Positions 24,635 through 33,536 of a stretch of DNA of 64,000 nucleotides are shown here, piece by piece. The stretch lies in NCBI GenBank assembly GCA_046047495.1, contig JBJOHV010000056.1, positions 1 through 64,000 on the forward strand, read 5' to 3'. Made by a program: the position numbers and the translations under genes. Numbering within the stretch: position 1 is the first letter of the stretch; every line of letters begins with the position of its first letter. This DNA comes from NORP240 sp046047495 (lineage in GTDB: Bacteria > Pseudomonadota > Gammaproteobacteria > Pseudomonadales > Pseudohongiellaceae). The notes under the pieces were generated by a model. The model searched no databases and was not told the origin of the DNA. It worked only from the letters and a program-made list of their open reading frames with translations.

Positions 24635-25513
24635 TCAGCCCTGGCGGTGGCCAGGACGCTGCTCTACACCCACGTTTACCGTCATGTCCAGTATCTGCTC
24701 AAGGTGCTCAGCCACATCCTCGGCAGTGGGCTTGAGACCCAGATCGACGCGGGGATTCTCCCGTATATCCGCCGAATAGAAGCGGCCGCCGGCAGCCTGA
24801 ATGATGCGGCCGTTGGGTGCCTGTTCGCTGCACAGCACGATGACCGCCGGGGTGACCAGTTCCGGCGCCAGGCGCTCGGCACTGTCCTCAAATCCCGGCA
24901 GGTCCACGGTCATGCGGGTGGCCGCCACCGGGGCGATGGCATTGACACGAATGTTGTACTTGGCACCTTCATAACGCAAGGTGTTCATCAGTCCGACGAT
25001 GCCCAGTTTGGCTGCACCGTAATTGCTCTGCCCGAAATTGCCAAACAGACCCGAAACCGATGTGGTCATGACGATACGGCCGTAGTTCTGGTTCATCATC
25101 ACCGGCCAGGCGCACTTGGTGCAGTTGACGCTGCCTGTGAGGTGGACATCCAGCACAGCATGCCAGTTGGACATTTCCATCTTGGCGAAGGTCTTGTCCC
25201 GCAGGATGCCGGCATTGTTGACGAGTATGTCGATGCGACCCCAGCGGGCCAGGGTTTCGTCGATGAGCCCCTGAACTGCATCGAAGTCGGTGACCGAAGC
25301 ACCATTGGCCATGGCCTCGCCACCGGCCTGGCGAATCTCGCCGGCAACCCGCTCGGCGGCAGTGAGGGATCCACCGCTGCCGTCCACGCTGCCACCCAGA
25401 TCATTGACCACGACTTTGGCGCCACGTCGCCCCAATTCGAGGGCGTGCTGGCGGCCGAGGCCGCCGCCGGCCCCGGTCACGATGGCCACCTGATTGTCAA
25501 ATCGGATGCTCAT
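24635..25513 (-). CDS. Short-chain dehydrogenase/reductase (3-hydroxyacyl-CoA/17-beta-HSD4-like)
   Basis: This 292-residue NAD(P)-dependent oxidoreductase has the cofactor loop TGAGGGLG, NNAGIL, the catalytic Ser in VMTTSVSGLFG and the YGAAK (Y-x-x-x-K) pair. The N-terminal VVVNDLGGSVDGSG is characteristic of the D-3-hydroxyacyl-CoA dehydrogenase part of multifunctional enzyme 2 (HSD17B4) relatives, so a role in beta-oxidation or sterol/steroid-type metabolism is likely. The C-terminal hydratase and SCP2 domains of the eukaryotic protein are absent. The gene lies 32 bases after the VOC gene on the same strand. Confidence 0.9.
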   Translation of the reverse strand: MSIRFDNQVAIVTGAGGGLGRQHALELGRRGAKVVVNDLGGSVDGSGGSLTAAERVAGEIRQAGGEAMANGASVTDFDAVQGLIDETLARWGRIDILVNNAGILRDKTFAKMEMSNWHAVLDVHLTGSVNCTKCAWPVMMNQNYGRIVMTTSVSGLFGNFGQSNYGAAKLGIVGLMNTLRYEGAKYNIRVNAIAPVAATRMTVDLPGFEDSAERLAPELVTPAVIVLCSEQAPNGRIIQAAGGRFYSADIRENPRVDLGLKPTAEDVAEHLEQILDMTVNVGVEQRPGHRQG

Positions 25514-25545
25514 GGGCGCTGCTCTCTGCTTCGCAAACCCCTGGC

Positions 25546-26346
25546 TCAGGGCATGTCGGGCTGGCGCTGCACCAGTTCCACATTGGCGCCGTCGGGTCCG
25601 TTCACATAGAAGAAGCGGATCTGACCGTTGGGCAGGGTCATGTCACGGGGGTCCGTGCGCTGGGATACACCCCTGGACAACAGGTCGGCCAGGGTGGTGT
25701 CAGCCACCGGTGCCCGCCAGCCGATGTGATCGATCGTGCCTTCGGTGCTGGGGAAGGCATCGCCGCGGGACACCAGCACCCACACATTGCCCGGATACAG
25801 GATGCCGTCCAGGCGGCCTTTCAGATTGCGGCGTACACCGCCGAACGTGGCTTCATACCAGGCCAGGGAGGCCTCCGGATCGGGCGAACGCAAATGAATG
25901 TGGTGCAGGCCCAGGTGCTGGGGTTCCTCCACCAGTTCCAGCCGTGTGCCCCAGGGATCCACGGCAAATGCCAGCTTGAACAGGCCGGGCACATCCCGCA
26001 TTTCCCCTTCCAGGGTCGCACCGGCCGCCTGGACCCTGCTCAGGGTGCCGGCCAGATCGGTGAAGGAGAAGCCCAGATGGTCCACCACGCTGCCGGCGCT
26101 GGGTTTGCGCGCCGTGCCGCCGTTGGACAACCACATGATGCGGGTGGTACCGAACAGCAGGCGGTCGTCCCGGCCGTCCACGAATTCACCGCCGATGTTT
26201 TCGTGATACCAGGCAGCAGCGGCCTGGGGATCGGGCACAGCCATATGGATATGGTCGTACATGAGGGTTCTGGTCTGGGCGCCGGCTACGGCCGGCAGGG
26301 CCAGCAGCAACGCACAAAAGAGGGTCTGCAGACGCGGGAAAAGCAT
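25546..26346 (-). CDS. Secreted VOC-superfamily protein with two glyoxalase-like modules
   Basis: The 266-residue product has a signal peptide (about residues 1-24, ending AGAQTR) followed by two vicinal-oxygen-chelate modules. Module 1 starts YDHIHMAVPDP and module 2 starts LHHIHLRSPDP; both begin with a metal-ligand His, and Glu ligands lie in RLELVEE and ANVELVQ. This is the layout of single-chain extradiol dioxygenases and glyoxalase-like lyases. The periplasmic location is unusual for the superfamily. ATG 26346 is preferred over ATG 26358 because GGAG lies six bases upstream. Substrate unknown. Confidence 0.85.
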   Translation of the reverse strand: MLFPRLQTLFCALLLALPAVAGAQTRTLMYDHIHMAVPDPQAAAAWYHENIGGEFVDGRDDRLLFGTTRIMWLSNGGTARKPSAGSVVDHLGFSFTDLAGTLSRVQAAGATLEGEMRDVPGLFKLAFAVDPWGTRLELVEEPQHLGLHHIHLRSPDPEASLAWYEATFGGVRRNLKGRLDGILYPGNVWVLVSRGDAFPSTEGTIDHIGWRAPVADTTLADLLSRGVSQRTDPRDMTLPNGQIRFFYVNGPDGANVELVQRQPDMP

Positions 26347-26590
26347 AGATGACTCCATTGTTGTTGTAGGTCTCGCGGTAGGCGTGTGATACGCCGATTT
26401 GCCGGTAGTGTCAACCGCAGGCAGGACCTGCCCACTCCGGAATGAACCGCCGGCGGCGGCGGGTCGTAAGGATGGATATTCGGGACATCCGCAACCTGTT
26501 GCGATTGCGCGGTGTCACAATAAACTGCTATTTTTGCCGGCCTGATATTGCGGTTCGCTGGCAATCCGTGATTTGTGCGAGGAGATTCCT

Positions 26591-27760
26591 ATGTTACGTA
26601 AATCCCTGTCCGTTCTGGCCTCGGCAGCATTGCTGCTGACGGCTTCCACCACACTGCAGGCCCAATCCGACGTATACGCGGCGGCCCATCACAACTACCG
26701 GGTGGTCGAGGTAGTGGATGGCCTGGTGCAACCCTGGTCCATGGCCTGGCTGCCCGGCGGTGACCTGCTGGTCACCGAAAAGCCCGGTCGCCTGCGCATC
26801 GTGCGCAATGGTCAACTGCTGCCGGAGGCCGTGCCCGGCCTGCCCGAAGTGCTGTACAACGGCCAGGGCGGACTGTTCGATGTGGTGCCGCACCCCGATT
26901 TCGGCAATAACCGACTGCTGTACCTGACCTTCGCCAAGCCGGTGGGTGATTCATCCACCACGGCGATCGTACGGGGACGCTTCGAAAACGACCGCCTGAC
27001 CGACGTGGTGGAAATCTTTGCCGCCAAAGCCTCCGGCCGTCCCGGTCACTACGGCGGGCGTCTGGCATTCAGCCCCGATGGCTATATGTTCCTGACTCTG
27101 GGCGACCGCCAGGTACCCTCCACCGGCGACCTGGAAGCCCATCCCGCCCAGGACAACAGCAACCACCATGGTGTGATTGTGCGTCTGCATGACGATGGCC
27201 GGGTGCCCAGCGACAATCCCTATGTGGGCCAGGACGGCGTGCTGCCGGAAATCTGGAGCTTCGGCCATCGCAGCCCCCAGGGTCTGGCCTTCCATCCGGA
27301 AACCGGCGACCTGTGGGAAACCGAGCACGGTCCCCAGGGTGGTGACGAACTGAACCTCATCCAACCGGGCAAGAATTACGGCTGGCCGGTGATCGGCTTC
27401 GGCGTCAACTACGTCAGCGGTTCGCCCATCCACGAAACCACCACCCGCAACGGCATGGAGCAGCCGGTGCGTTTCTGGACTCCCGTCATCGCCGCCTCCG
27501 GCCTGATGGTGTACACCGGTGACAAGTTCCCCATGTGGTATGGCAACATCATTGCCGGCGGCCTGGCCGGGGAGCAACTGGCCAATCTGTACATGAGTGA
27601 TGATTACAAGCGGGTGGTGCGGGAAGACACACTTGCCTATGGCATGGGCCGCATCCGCGATGTGCGCCAGGGTCCGGATGGTTATATCTACGTCGCCACG
27701 GAAGACCGCAGCGGCAGCGCGGAGACCGCCCTGTACCGCCTGGAGCCGGTGGACCGATAA
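26591..27760 (+). CDS. PQQ-dependent aldose sugar dehydrogenase (YliI-like)
   Basis: This periplasmic quinoprotein oxidises aldose sugars at C1. Of 389 residues the first 23 form a signal peptide (ending TTLQAQS). Six-bladed beta-propeller features are visible: PWSMAWLPGGDLLVTEKPGRL, the catalytic His in GRPGHYGGRLAF, and FGHRSPQGLAFHPETGDLWETEHGP with PQQ-site residues. ATG 26591 was chosen because AGGAGA lies just upstream; ATG is in frame with a weaker start 18 bases earlier. It is divergent from the VOC operon (244 bases between starts) and ends at a strong terminator. PQQ synthesis genes are not in the window. Confidence 0.93.
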   Translation: MLRKSLSVLASAALLLTASTTLQAQSDVYAAAHHNYRVVEVVDGLVQPWSMAWLPGGDLLVTEKPGRLRIVRNGQLLPEAVPGLPEVLYNGQGGLFDVVPHPDFGNNRLLYLTFAKPVGDSSTTAIVRGRFENDRLTDVVEIFAAKASGRPGHYGGRLAFSPDGYMFLTLGDRQVPSTGDLEAHPAQDNSNHHGVIVRLHDDGRVPSDNPYVGQDGVLPEIWSFGHRSPQGLAFHPETGDLWETEHGPQGGDELNLIQPGKNYGWPVIGFGVNYVSGSPIHETTTRNGMEQPVRFWTPVIAASGLMVYTGDKFPMWYGNIIAGGLAGEQLANLYMSDDYKRVVREDTLAYGMGRIRDVRQGPDGYIYVATEDRSGSAETALYRLEPVDR

Positions 27761-27790
27761 GCTCCCGCCCGGCACTACCGGGCAGGCACA

Positions 27791-27816
27791 AAAAAGGGGG
27801 CATCAGCCCCCTTTTT
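27791..27816. terminator. Bidirectional Rho-independent terminator
   Basis: A perfect stem pairs AAAAAGGGGGC (27791-27801) with GCCCCCTTTTT (27806-27816) around the loop ATCA. Runs of A on one side and T on the other make it work in both directions, ending transcription of the plus-strand PQQ dehydrogenase and of the convergent purC gene. Confidence 0.9.
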
Positions 27817-27854
27817 CTTTTTGCGCGGGATGGTGCCCTGATCTACCCGATGAA

Positions 27855-28907
27855 TTAAAGCAGCGAATCCAGAATGAGATTGGTGCTTTCGATGATGCGC
27901 TGGTCCCGCGGACGCAGATCCGGCTCGAAGGCCCTGCCCGTCAGATGTTGCAGCCCCTGTATGTAGCGCACACCGATCTCGGCGGCCTGCTCGGGGGTGA
28001 ATTGCTGATTCTTTTCCTTGACCATACCCCGGGCAAATTCCTTGGAGAACGAAACCGGCTTGCCGTCGCGGGTGAGCAGTCCGCCGTTGTCGTCCAGGCG
28101 CCAGAAACGGGATGAATCCATGGTGTACAACTCGTCGGCGGAGACGATCTGGCCCGCGCTGTTGATGCCGTGCTCGGTCTTGGTATCCACCAGCACCATG
28201 CCCCGCTCGGCCAGATACTGGGAGATCATGCCGAAGGCCATGATGGAGGCATTGCGGATCTGGCAATACTGGGCATGGGAACACAGGCCGTTGTCATACA
28301 GATACTGGGGATCGATGGTGCGGTCGATCTTGTCCTTGGTGCTGGGTGTGTCCATGACATAGGGCAGCCGTCCATTAGGTGCCAGTTGCTCCACATCGAT
28401 TACATGGCCGGCATAGAACAATTCCTTGTCGCCCGCCTCCCTGGCCTTCAGCCAGTGCTGGTAGAGGGACGTTTCGGTGCTGCTTTCCGCCATATAGAGT
28501 CGCAGCACGTTTTCCAGCGGCACCAGCTGCAGGTTCTCGGCAGGAATCACCGTGGACGTCGCCAGCAGGCCGGGCACATCGAATTGCGAGGTCCCCAGCA
28601 CGCCTTTCACAATACCCAGCATGTGGTCGTGATTGACCGCCAGCACCTGATCCTTGAATGGAATGGCACCGCGGTTCACGTCGTGGGTGGAGATGCGATT
28701 GTTGCGGAACATGAGGCGCAGCGGTCGGCCATCCCGGGTCTGCAGTTCGGCACCAAAAACCGAATCGGAAACCTTGCCTTCCAGGACGGTACAGCCTTTC
28801 AAGCGCGGCATGTCGCCGGCTTCGATGATCTGCCGGATGGAACGCCCCTCGTGGACCCGTGCCCCGTATTGGATCACCAGGTCGCGAATATTCTGTTCGC
28901 TTAGCAT
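27855..28907 (-). CDS. purC: Phosphoribosylaminoimidazole-succinocarboxamide synthase
   Basis: SAICAR synthase performs the eighth step of purine synthesis, joining aspartate to CAIR with ATP. The 350-residue form is the longer group rather than the E. coli 237-residue form. Signals include VLEGKVSDSVFG (nucleotide-binding strand), NRISTHDVNRGAIPFKDQVL, and LVDTKTEHGINSAGQIVSADE near residue 240, which matches the ATP/metal site of the family. It stands alone on the minus strand, downstream of a tRNA-Thr gene and convergent with the PQQ dehydrogenase gene. Confidence 0.95.
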   Translation of the reverse strand: MLSEQNIRDLVIQYGARVHEGRSIRQIIEAGDMPRLKGCTVLEGKVSDSVFGAELQTRDGRPLRLMFRNNRISTHDVNRGAIPFKDQVLAVNHDHMLGIVKGVLGTSQFDVPGLLATSTVIPAENLQLVPLENVLRLYMAESSTETSLYQHWLKAREAGDKELFYAGHVIDVEQLAPNGRLPYVMDTPSTKDKIDRTIDPQYLYDNGLCSHAQYCQIRNASIMAFGMISQYLAERGMVLVDTKTEHGINSAGQIVSADELYTMDSSRFWRLDDNGGLLTRDGKPVSFSKEFARGMVKEKNQQFTPEQAAEIGVRYIQGLQHLTGRAFEPDLRPRDQRIIESTNLILDSLL

Positions 28908-28935
28908 GATCTGTCTCTGTCTTGCGGGGAAGAAG

Positions 28936-29013
28936 TGGTGCCGCCACGAGGAGTCGAACCCCGGACCTGCTGATTACAAGTCAGCTGCTCTACCACGGCT
29001 GAGCTATGACGGC
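28936..29013 (-). tRNA. tRNA-Thr (anticodon UGU)
   Basis: On the minus strand the sequence folds into a full cloverleaf: acceptor stem GCCGUCA/UGGCGGC with seven pairs including one G-U, D-arm GCUC...GAGC, anticodon stem GCUGA/UCAGC with loop CUUGUAA, and T-arm CGGGG/CCUCG with loop UUCGACU. The anticodon is UGU (Thr). The CCA end is encoded (28936-28938 on the plus strand as TGG). A purC gene follows on the same strand 28 bases later. Confidence 0.96.
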
Positions 29014-29179
29014 GTTGATCGATGCTGTTACGGTGGGGTTCCGCAACGGCAATCAGGCCGGGCATGCTACTAGAATTGGTGTGGTCGATCAATACCGGTT
29101 CGGGGCCGCCGCCCTGTCATTGAACCCTCCCACGGGATAGGATAGCTTATGCTGCTTTATCCGGGCTGAGGACCACCCC

Positions 29180-30820
29180 ATGACAGGCCCCGCGTCGACA
29201 CCCGCTTGGCAACGACTCGCCGTATTGAACACCTCCCTCGACACGGATGGAACCACCATTCGCAGCCTGTTCGATGCCGATCCCCGGCGAGCCCTGCGCT
29301 TCACCATCGCCACGCCCGAGCTGCTGTTCGATTACTCCAAGAACCTGCTGAGTGAAGCCATCCTGGCCGCCCTTTTGGAGCTGGCGCAACAACAGGGACT
29401 TCCAGAAGCCATCGAAGCCATGTTCGCCGGTCAGACCATCAATCCCACGGAACGCAGACCAGCCCTGCATGTGGTCCTGCGGGGCCATGCCTGCGGGAAT
29501 CTGCAACAGGACGTGGCCGCTGTCCTGGCACGCATGGAGGATTTCGTCGGCCGGGTAAGGAGCGGCAACTGGCGCGGCTACAGCGGCAAACCCATAACGG
29601 ACGTGGTCAACATCGGCATAGGCGGATCCCATCTTGGCCCCGCCATGGTGGTGCGCGCCCTGCGTGCCTACAGCGATCGCGCCGTGGATTGTCATTTCCT
29701 GTCCAATGTGGACCCGGCGGTGGCGGCCGACACCCTGGCCGGACTGGATGGGGAAACCACCCTGTTCATCATCGCCTCCAAGTCCTTCACCACCCTGGAA
29801 ACCCATCAGAACGCGTTCGCCGCGCGCCAGTGGTTCCTGGATGCCGGTGGCGACGAGGCGCAGCTGCACCGGCATTTCGTCGCCGTCAGTTCCAATGTCA
29901 CCGCAGCCCAGGCATTCGGCATTGCGGCAGAGAATGTGTTTCCAATGTGGGACTGGGTGGGCGGTCGCTATTCATTGTGGTCCGCCATCGGCATGCCCAT
30001 CGCCATGGCCATCGGCATGGACCCTTTCCGCCAGCTGCTGGCGGGTGCCCACAGCGCGGACGACCATTTCCGCACCCAACCCCTGGCACAGAACATTCCG
30101 GTGCTGATGGCATTGCTGACCGCCTGGTACAGCGGCTTTCACGGTGCCTCCAGCCAGGTCATCCTGCCTTACAGTCAATCCCTGGAACTGTTTCCCGCCT
30201 TCCTGCAGCAACTGAGCATGGAGAGCCTCGGCAAGCAGACTGATCTGCAGGGTGGCGAGGTGGACGTGGACACCGGAGTGATCGTGTGGGGCGCCGTGGG
30301 CACCGACGGTCAGCATTCCTTCCATCAACTGTTGCACCAGGGCACCCGGCTGGTGCCGGCGGATTTCATTGCGGTGGCGAATCCGGTTACCCCGGACCGG
30401 GAGATTCCTCACGCTCATCTGCTGGCCAATTGTTTCAGCCAGAGTCAGGCGCTCATGGATGGCAAGACCCTGGCCCAGGCGCTGGCCGAACTGCGGGCCA
30501 CCGGCATGGATGATGAACAGGCCGCGTTGCTGGCCCCTCACAAGGTGATCCCGGGCAACCGCCCCAGCAATACCTTCCTGCTGCGGCAACTGGATCCCTA
30601 CACCCTGGGTCAGCTCACCGCGTTCTACGAACACAGTGTCTACGCCCAGAGTGTGCTGTGGAATATCAATGCCTTCGACCAATGGGGCGTGGAGCTCGGC
30701 AAGAAACTCAGCACGCCCATCTTCGACGCGCTGCAGACTCCGGACTTCCGCGGCGCCTTCGACGGCTCCACCGATCAGCTGATCAACGCCACCAACAGCT
30801 GGTGGCCGCGCGGAACATGA
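29180..30820 (+). CDS. pgi: Glucose-6-phosphate isomerase
   Basis: Pgi interconverts glucose 6-phosphate and fructose 6-phosphate. The 546-residue length is standard. The two signature regions are NIGIGGSHLGPAMV and TLETHQNA (phosphate loop), with GGRYSLWSAIG and SMESLGKQTD (catalytic Glu) further on, and the QWGVELGK C-terminal region. GAGG lies before ATG 29180. The RimB-RimK fusion gene starts one base after its stop, so the two are probably co-transcribed. Confidence 0.97.
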   Translation: MTGPASTPAWQRLAVLNTSLDTDGTTIRSLFDADPRRALRFTIATPELLFDYSKNLLSEAILAALLELAQQQGLPEAIEAMFAGQTINPTERRPALHVVLRGHACGNLQQDVAAVLARMEDFVGRVRSGNWRGYSGKPITDVVNIGIGGSHLGPAMVVRALRAYSDRAVDCHFLSNVDPAVAADTLAGLDGETTLFIIASKSFTTLETHQNAFAARQWFLDAGGDEAQLHRHFVAVSSNVTAAQAFGIAAENVFPMWDWVGGRYSLWSAIGMPIAMAIGMDPFRQLLAGAHSADDHFRTQPLAQNIPVLMALLTAWYSGFHGASSQVILPYSQSLELFPAFLQQLSMESLGKQTDLQGGEVDVDTGVIVWGAVGTDGQHSFHQLLHQGTRLVPADFIAVANPVTPDREIPHAHLLANCFSQSQALMDGKTLAQALAELRATGMDDEQAALLAPHKVIPGNRPSNTFLLRQLDPYTLGQLTAFYEHSVYAQSVLWNINAFDQWGVELGKKLSTPIFDALQTPDFRGAFDGSTDQLINATNSWWPRGT

Positions 30821-30821
30821 C

Positions 30822-32222
30822 ATGAGCAGCAAAATCATCGTCGGCAGCGAGGAGTGGCTGGGTTTGCCGGAGCTGGGCATTCCCGCCATCAAGGCCAGGG
30901 TCGACAGCGGCGCCAAGACCTCGTCCCTGCATGCCTTCAATATCCGCGGCTTCAAGCGGGGGGGTGTGCCCTGGGTCAGTTTTGAGCTGCACCCCATCCA
31001 GCACAACCGTCGCACCATCGTGCGCTGCGAGTGTGAAGTGCTGGACAAACGCCTGGTGAAAAGCTCCAGCGGCGTTGCCGAGAAGCGTTACGTGATCCGC
31101 ACCATGCTGCACCTGGGTCACCAGAACTGGGAAATCGAAGTCACCCTGACCAACCGGGATTCCATGGGCTATCGCATGCTGCTGGGCCGCGAGGCCATGC
31201 ATGAGCGCATCCTGGTGGATCCATCGGCCGGTTTTCTCTGCGGCATGCTGGGTAAGGATGAGGTGAACCAGAAATACGGCTATGTGCCGGCCCATGTGGA
31301 AGGTCTCAATATCGGACTGCTGGCCACCAACCCGGACCTGTACAGCAATCAGCGCATTCTGGAGGCGGGCGAGGAAAGGGGACACCGTATGCAGTTCTTC
31401 GACATCAGCCAGTGCTACATGAAGCTGCATGCCGACAGCCCGGAAATCCATTACCGGGGCGGCCGGGTTCTGAATGATCTCGATGCGGTGATTCCCCGCA
31501 TCCGCCCCAGCATGACGTTCTATGGTTGCGCACTGGTGCGCCAGTTCGAAAGCATCGGTGTGTACTCCCTAAATTCCTCGGCGGCCATCAGCAGCTCGCG
31601 GGACAAGCTGTTTTCCCTGCAGGTACTGCTCAAGAGCGGGCTCGACATCCCCACCTCCGGCTTTGCCAACTCCCCCATCGATACCGGAGACCTGATCGAG
31701 ATGGTGGACGGCGCTCCCCTGATCGTGAAGCTGCTGCAGGGCAGCCAGGGCCGCGGTGTGGTGCTGGCGGAAACTCAAAAGGCCGCCGAAAGCGTGATCA
31801 ACGCCTTCAAGTCGGTGCGCGCCAATCTCATCGTCCAGGAGTTCATCAAGGAGGCCCAGGGCAAGGACCTGCGGTTGTTCGTGGTCAACAAGAAAGTGGT
31901 GGCATCCATGCAAAGGGAGGCGGCCGCCGGTGAGTTCCGCGCAAACGTGCACCGCGGCGGTTCCACTTCGGTGGTCAAGATCAGTGGCGAGGAGCGTCGC
32001 CTGGCCATCAAGGCGGCCAACATCATGGGGCTCAAGGTGGCGGGCGTGGATATCATCCGTTCCAGAAAAGGCCCACTGCTTCTGGAGGTCAATTCATCGC
32101 CGGGTCTGGAGGGCATCGAGGAGGCCACCGGCAAGGATATCGCCGGCATCATGATCAGCGCCATCGAAAAAAAGCTGGGCTGGAAGCGGCCGCTGGCCAG
32201 CGACCTCAGCGGCAGTGACTGA
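30822..32222 (+). CDS. RimB-RimK fusion: retropepsin-like protease plus ATP-grasp glutamate ligase
   Basis: The 466-residue protein joins two activities usually encoded apart. Residues 1-155 form the RimB/Zn_protease (DUF785) domain with the aspartic motif VDSGAKTSSLHA (Asp28) and MLLGREAMHERILVD. Residues 165-460 form a RimK-type ATP-grasp ligase (LNIGLLATNP, GAPLIVKLLQGSQGRGVVLAE, VAGVDIIRSRKGPLLLEVNSSPGLEGIE). RimK adds Glu residues to the C-terminus of ribosomal protein S6; RimB is a partner protease in pseudomonads. The gene follows pgi by one base. A stand-alone RimK paralog occurs at 46364. The fusion suggests the modifying and trimming activities act as one unit. Confidence 0.92.
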   Translation: MSSKIIVGSEEWLGLPELGIPAIKARVDSGAKTSSLHAFNIRGFKRGGVPWVSFELHPIQHNRRTIVRCECEVLDKRLVKSSSGVAEKRYVIRTMLHLGHQNWEIEVTLTNRDSMGYRMLLGREAMHERILVDPSAGFLCGMLGKDEVNQKYGYVPAHVEGLNIGLLATNPDLYSNQRILEAGEERGHRMQFFDISQCYMKLHADSPEIHYRGGRVLNDLDAVIPRIRPSMTFYGCALVRQFESIGVYSLNSSAAISSSRDKLFSLQVLLKSGLDIPTSGFANSPIDTGDLIEMVDGAPLIVKLLQGSQGRGVVLAETQKAAESVINAFKSVRANLIVQEFIKEAQGKDLRLFVVNKKVVASMQREAAAGEFRANVHRGGSTSVVKISGEERRLAIKAANIMGLKVAGVDIIRSRKGPLLLEVNSSPGLEGIEEATGKDIAGIMISAIEKKLGWKRPLASDLSGSD

Positions 32223-32228
32223 CACACC

Positions 32229-32672
32229 ATGGCCACTCTGAGATTGCGCAAAGGCGCCCCCCACGATGACGAATGGCTCTTTGAGCTGTTTCGCGACACC
32301 ATGCGGGACTACATCCATCAGGCCTGGGGCTGGGATGAGATCTTCCAGCGGGAGGCCTTCAGCACCAATCTGCCGGGCAAGCATTTTCATATTCTGGAAG
32401 TCGACCAGCGCAAGACCGGCGCCTACAGCGTGTTCCGCAAACCCGATCATCTGTGGCTGGAATTGATTCTCATCGAGCCGGCTCAACAGCGCGCCGGCCA
32501 TGGCAGCTTTCTGCTGGAGACGGTGAAGCAACAGGCGCTGCGGGACAGGCTGCCACTCAAACTCACCTGCCTCAAATGCAATCCGGCGGCGGAGTTCTAC
32601 CGCAAGCGGGAGTTCGTCACCACCCATGACGATCCCAAACGGTTTCATATGGAGTGGCAACAGCCGGCATGA
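32229..32672 (+). CDS. GNAT-family N-acetyltransferase
   Basis: A 147-residue acetyltransferase with a GNAT fold: LILIEPAQQRAGHGSFLLETV is motif A (Q-x-x-G-x-G-like loop), and NPAAEFYRKREF is the motif B helix. The substrate is unknown; it could be a small molecule or a sugar amine given the sugar genes that follow. It starts 6 bases after the RimB-RimK stop and overlaps the glycosyltransferase start by four bases (ATGA). Confidence 0.84.
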   Translation: MATLRLRKGAPHDDEWLFELFRDTMRDYIHQAWGWDEIFQREAFSTNLPGKHFHILEVDQRKTGAYSVFRKPDHLWLELILIEPAQQRAGHGSFLLETVKQQALRDRLPLKLTCLKCNPAAEFYRKREFVTTHDDPKRFHMEWQQPA

Positions 32673-33529
32673 GCACACCCGCCCCCCAGCCACTGGTAAC
32701 CATCGGCATGCCCATCAGGAACGAGGCGGCATTCCTGACCGAAGCCCTGGAGTGTCTGCTGGCCCAGGACTACCCCAACGTGGAGATCATCATTTCCGAC
32801 AATGCCTCCAGTGACACGACGGCGGACATCTGTCAGCAGTTCTGCAGCCGGCATTCCACCATCCGCTATCAGCGCCAGGCGGAAAATATCGGTGCCGCGG
32901 CCAATTTCGATGCAGTACTGCGGCAGGCCAACGGGGAGTTTTTCCTGTGGGCCTCGGGCCACGACCGCTGGCAAAGCAATTACCTGAGTGCCTGCGTGGC
33001 GCGACTGCAGGCCCATCCCTCCGCGGTGATCGCCTTCGGCTCCACCCACTGGATAGATGGTGAGGGTCAGCCCCATGCCAAACAAACCGGTTGGAGCGAC
33101 ACCCGCGGGCTGCATCCCGTCGCCCGCTATTGCACCGTGTTCTGGGGCAACATGAATCCCATCATCGCGGTGATACGCACCGCCAACCTGCAGGCCTGTC
33201 GCCTGCAGAGCATGGTGGGGCTGGATCTGGTGATTCTGCTGAAACTGGCGCTGCAGGGCGATTTCGTCCATGCCACCGACACCGCCTGGTATCGGCGCCA
33301 GTTTCGCGAGGAGGCCGCCTACCGGCAGAAGCTGCAGCGCTACAGCAGCGCCGATTACGGTCTCAACCGCTCCCTGCTCGGCCGCCTGTTTCCCCTTGCC
33401 AAGCTGCCCATGACCCTTCTCGGTGATGTGTTTGCCGCCGCCATACCCTGGTCGCAGAAACTCATGCTGCTGTTGATCCTGCTGCCCAGCCTGCCGGTGA
33501 AATACCTCGCTGACCGGTCCCGGCGTTGA
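32669..33529 (+). CDS. Family 2 glycosyltransferase
   Basis: A 286-residue GT-A-fold transferase, cytoplasmic or membrane-associated. The N-terminus VTIGMPIRNEAAFLTEALECLL and VEIIISDNASSDTT are the nucleotide-sugar-binding signature; the metal site that would read DXD is represented by SGHDRW (residue 97 region), which is atypical. The C-terminus has two hydrophobic stretches (LLLILLPSLP). It probably adds one sugar to a surface glycan. ATG 32669 overlaps the previous stop; a GTG 15 bases earlier is an alternative. Confidence 0.88.
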   Translation: MSTPAPQPLVTIGMPIRNEAAFLTEALECLLAQDYPNVEIIISDNASSDTTADICQQFCSRHSTIRYQRQAENIGAAANFDAVLRQANGEFFLWASGHDRWQSNYLSACVARLQAHPSAVIAFGSTHWIDGEGQPHAKQTGWSDTRGLHPVARYCTVFWGNMNPIIAVIRTANLQACRLQSMVGLDLVILLKLALQGDFVHATDTAWYRRQFREEAAYRQKLQRYSSADYGLNRSLLGRLFPLAKLPMTLLGDVFAAAIPWSQKLMLLLILLPSLPVKYLADRSRR

Positions 33530-33536
33530 GGATGCC

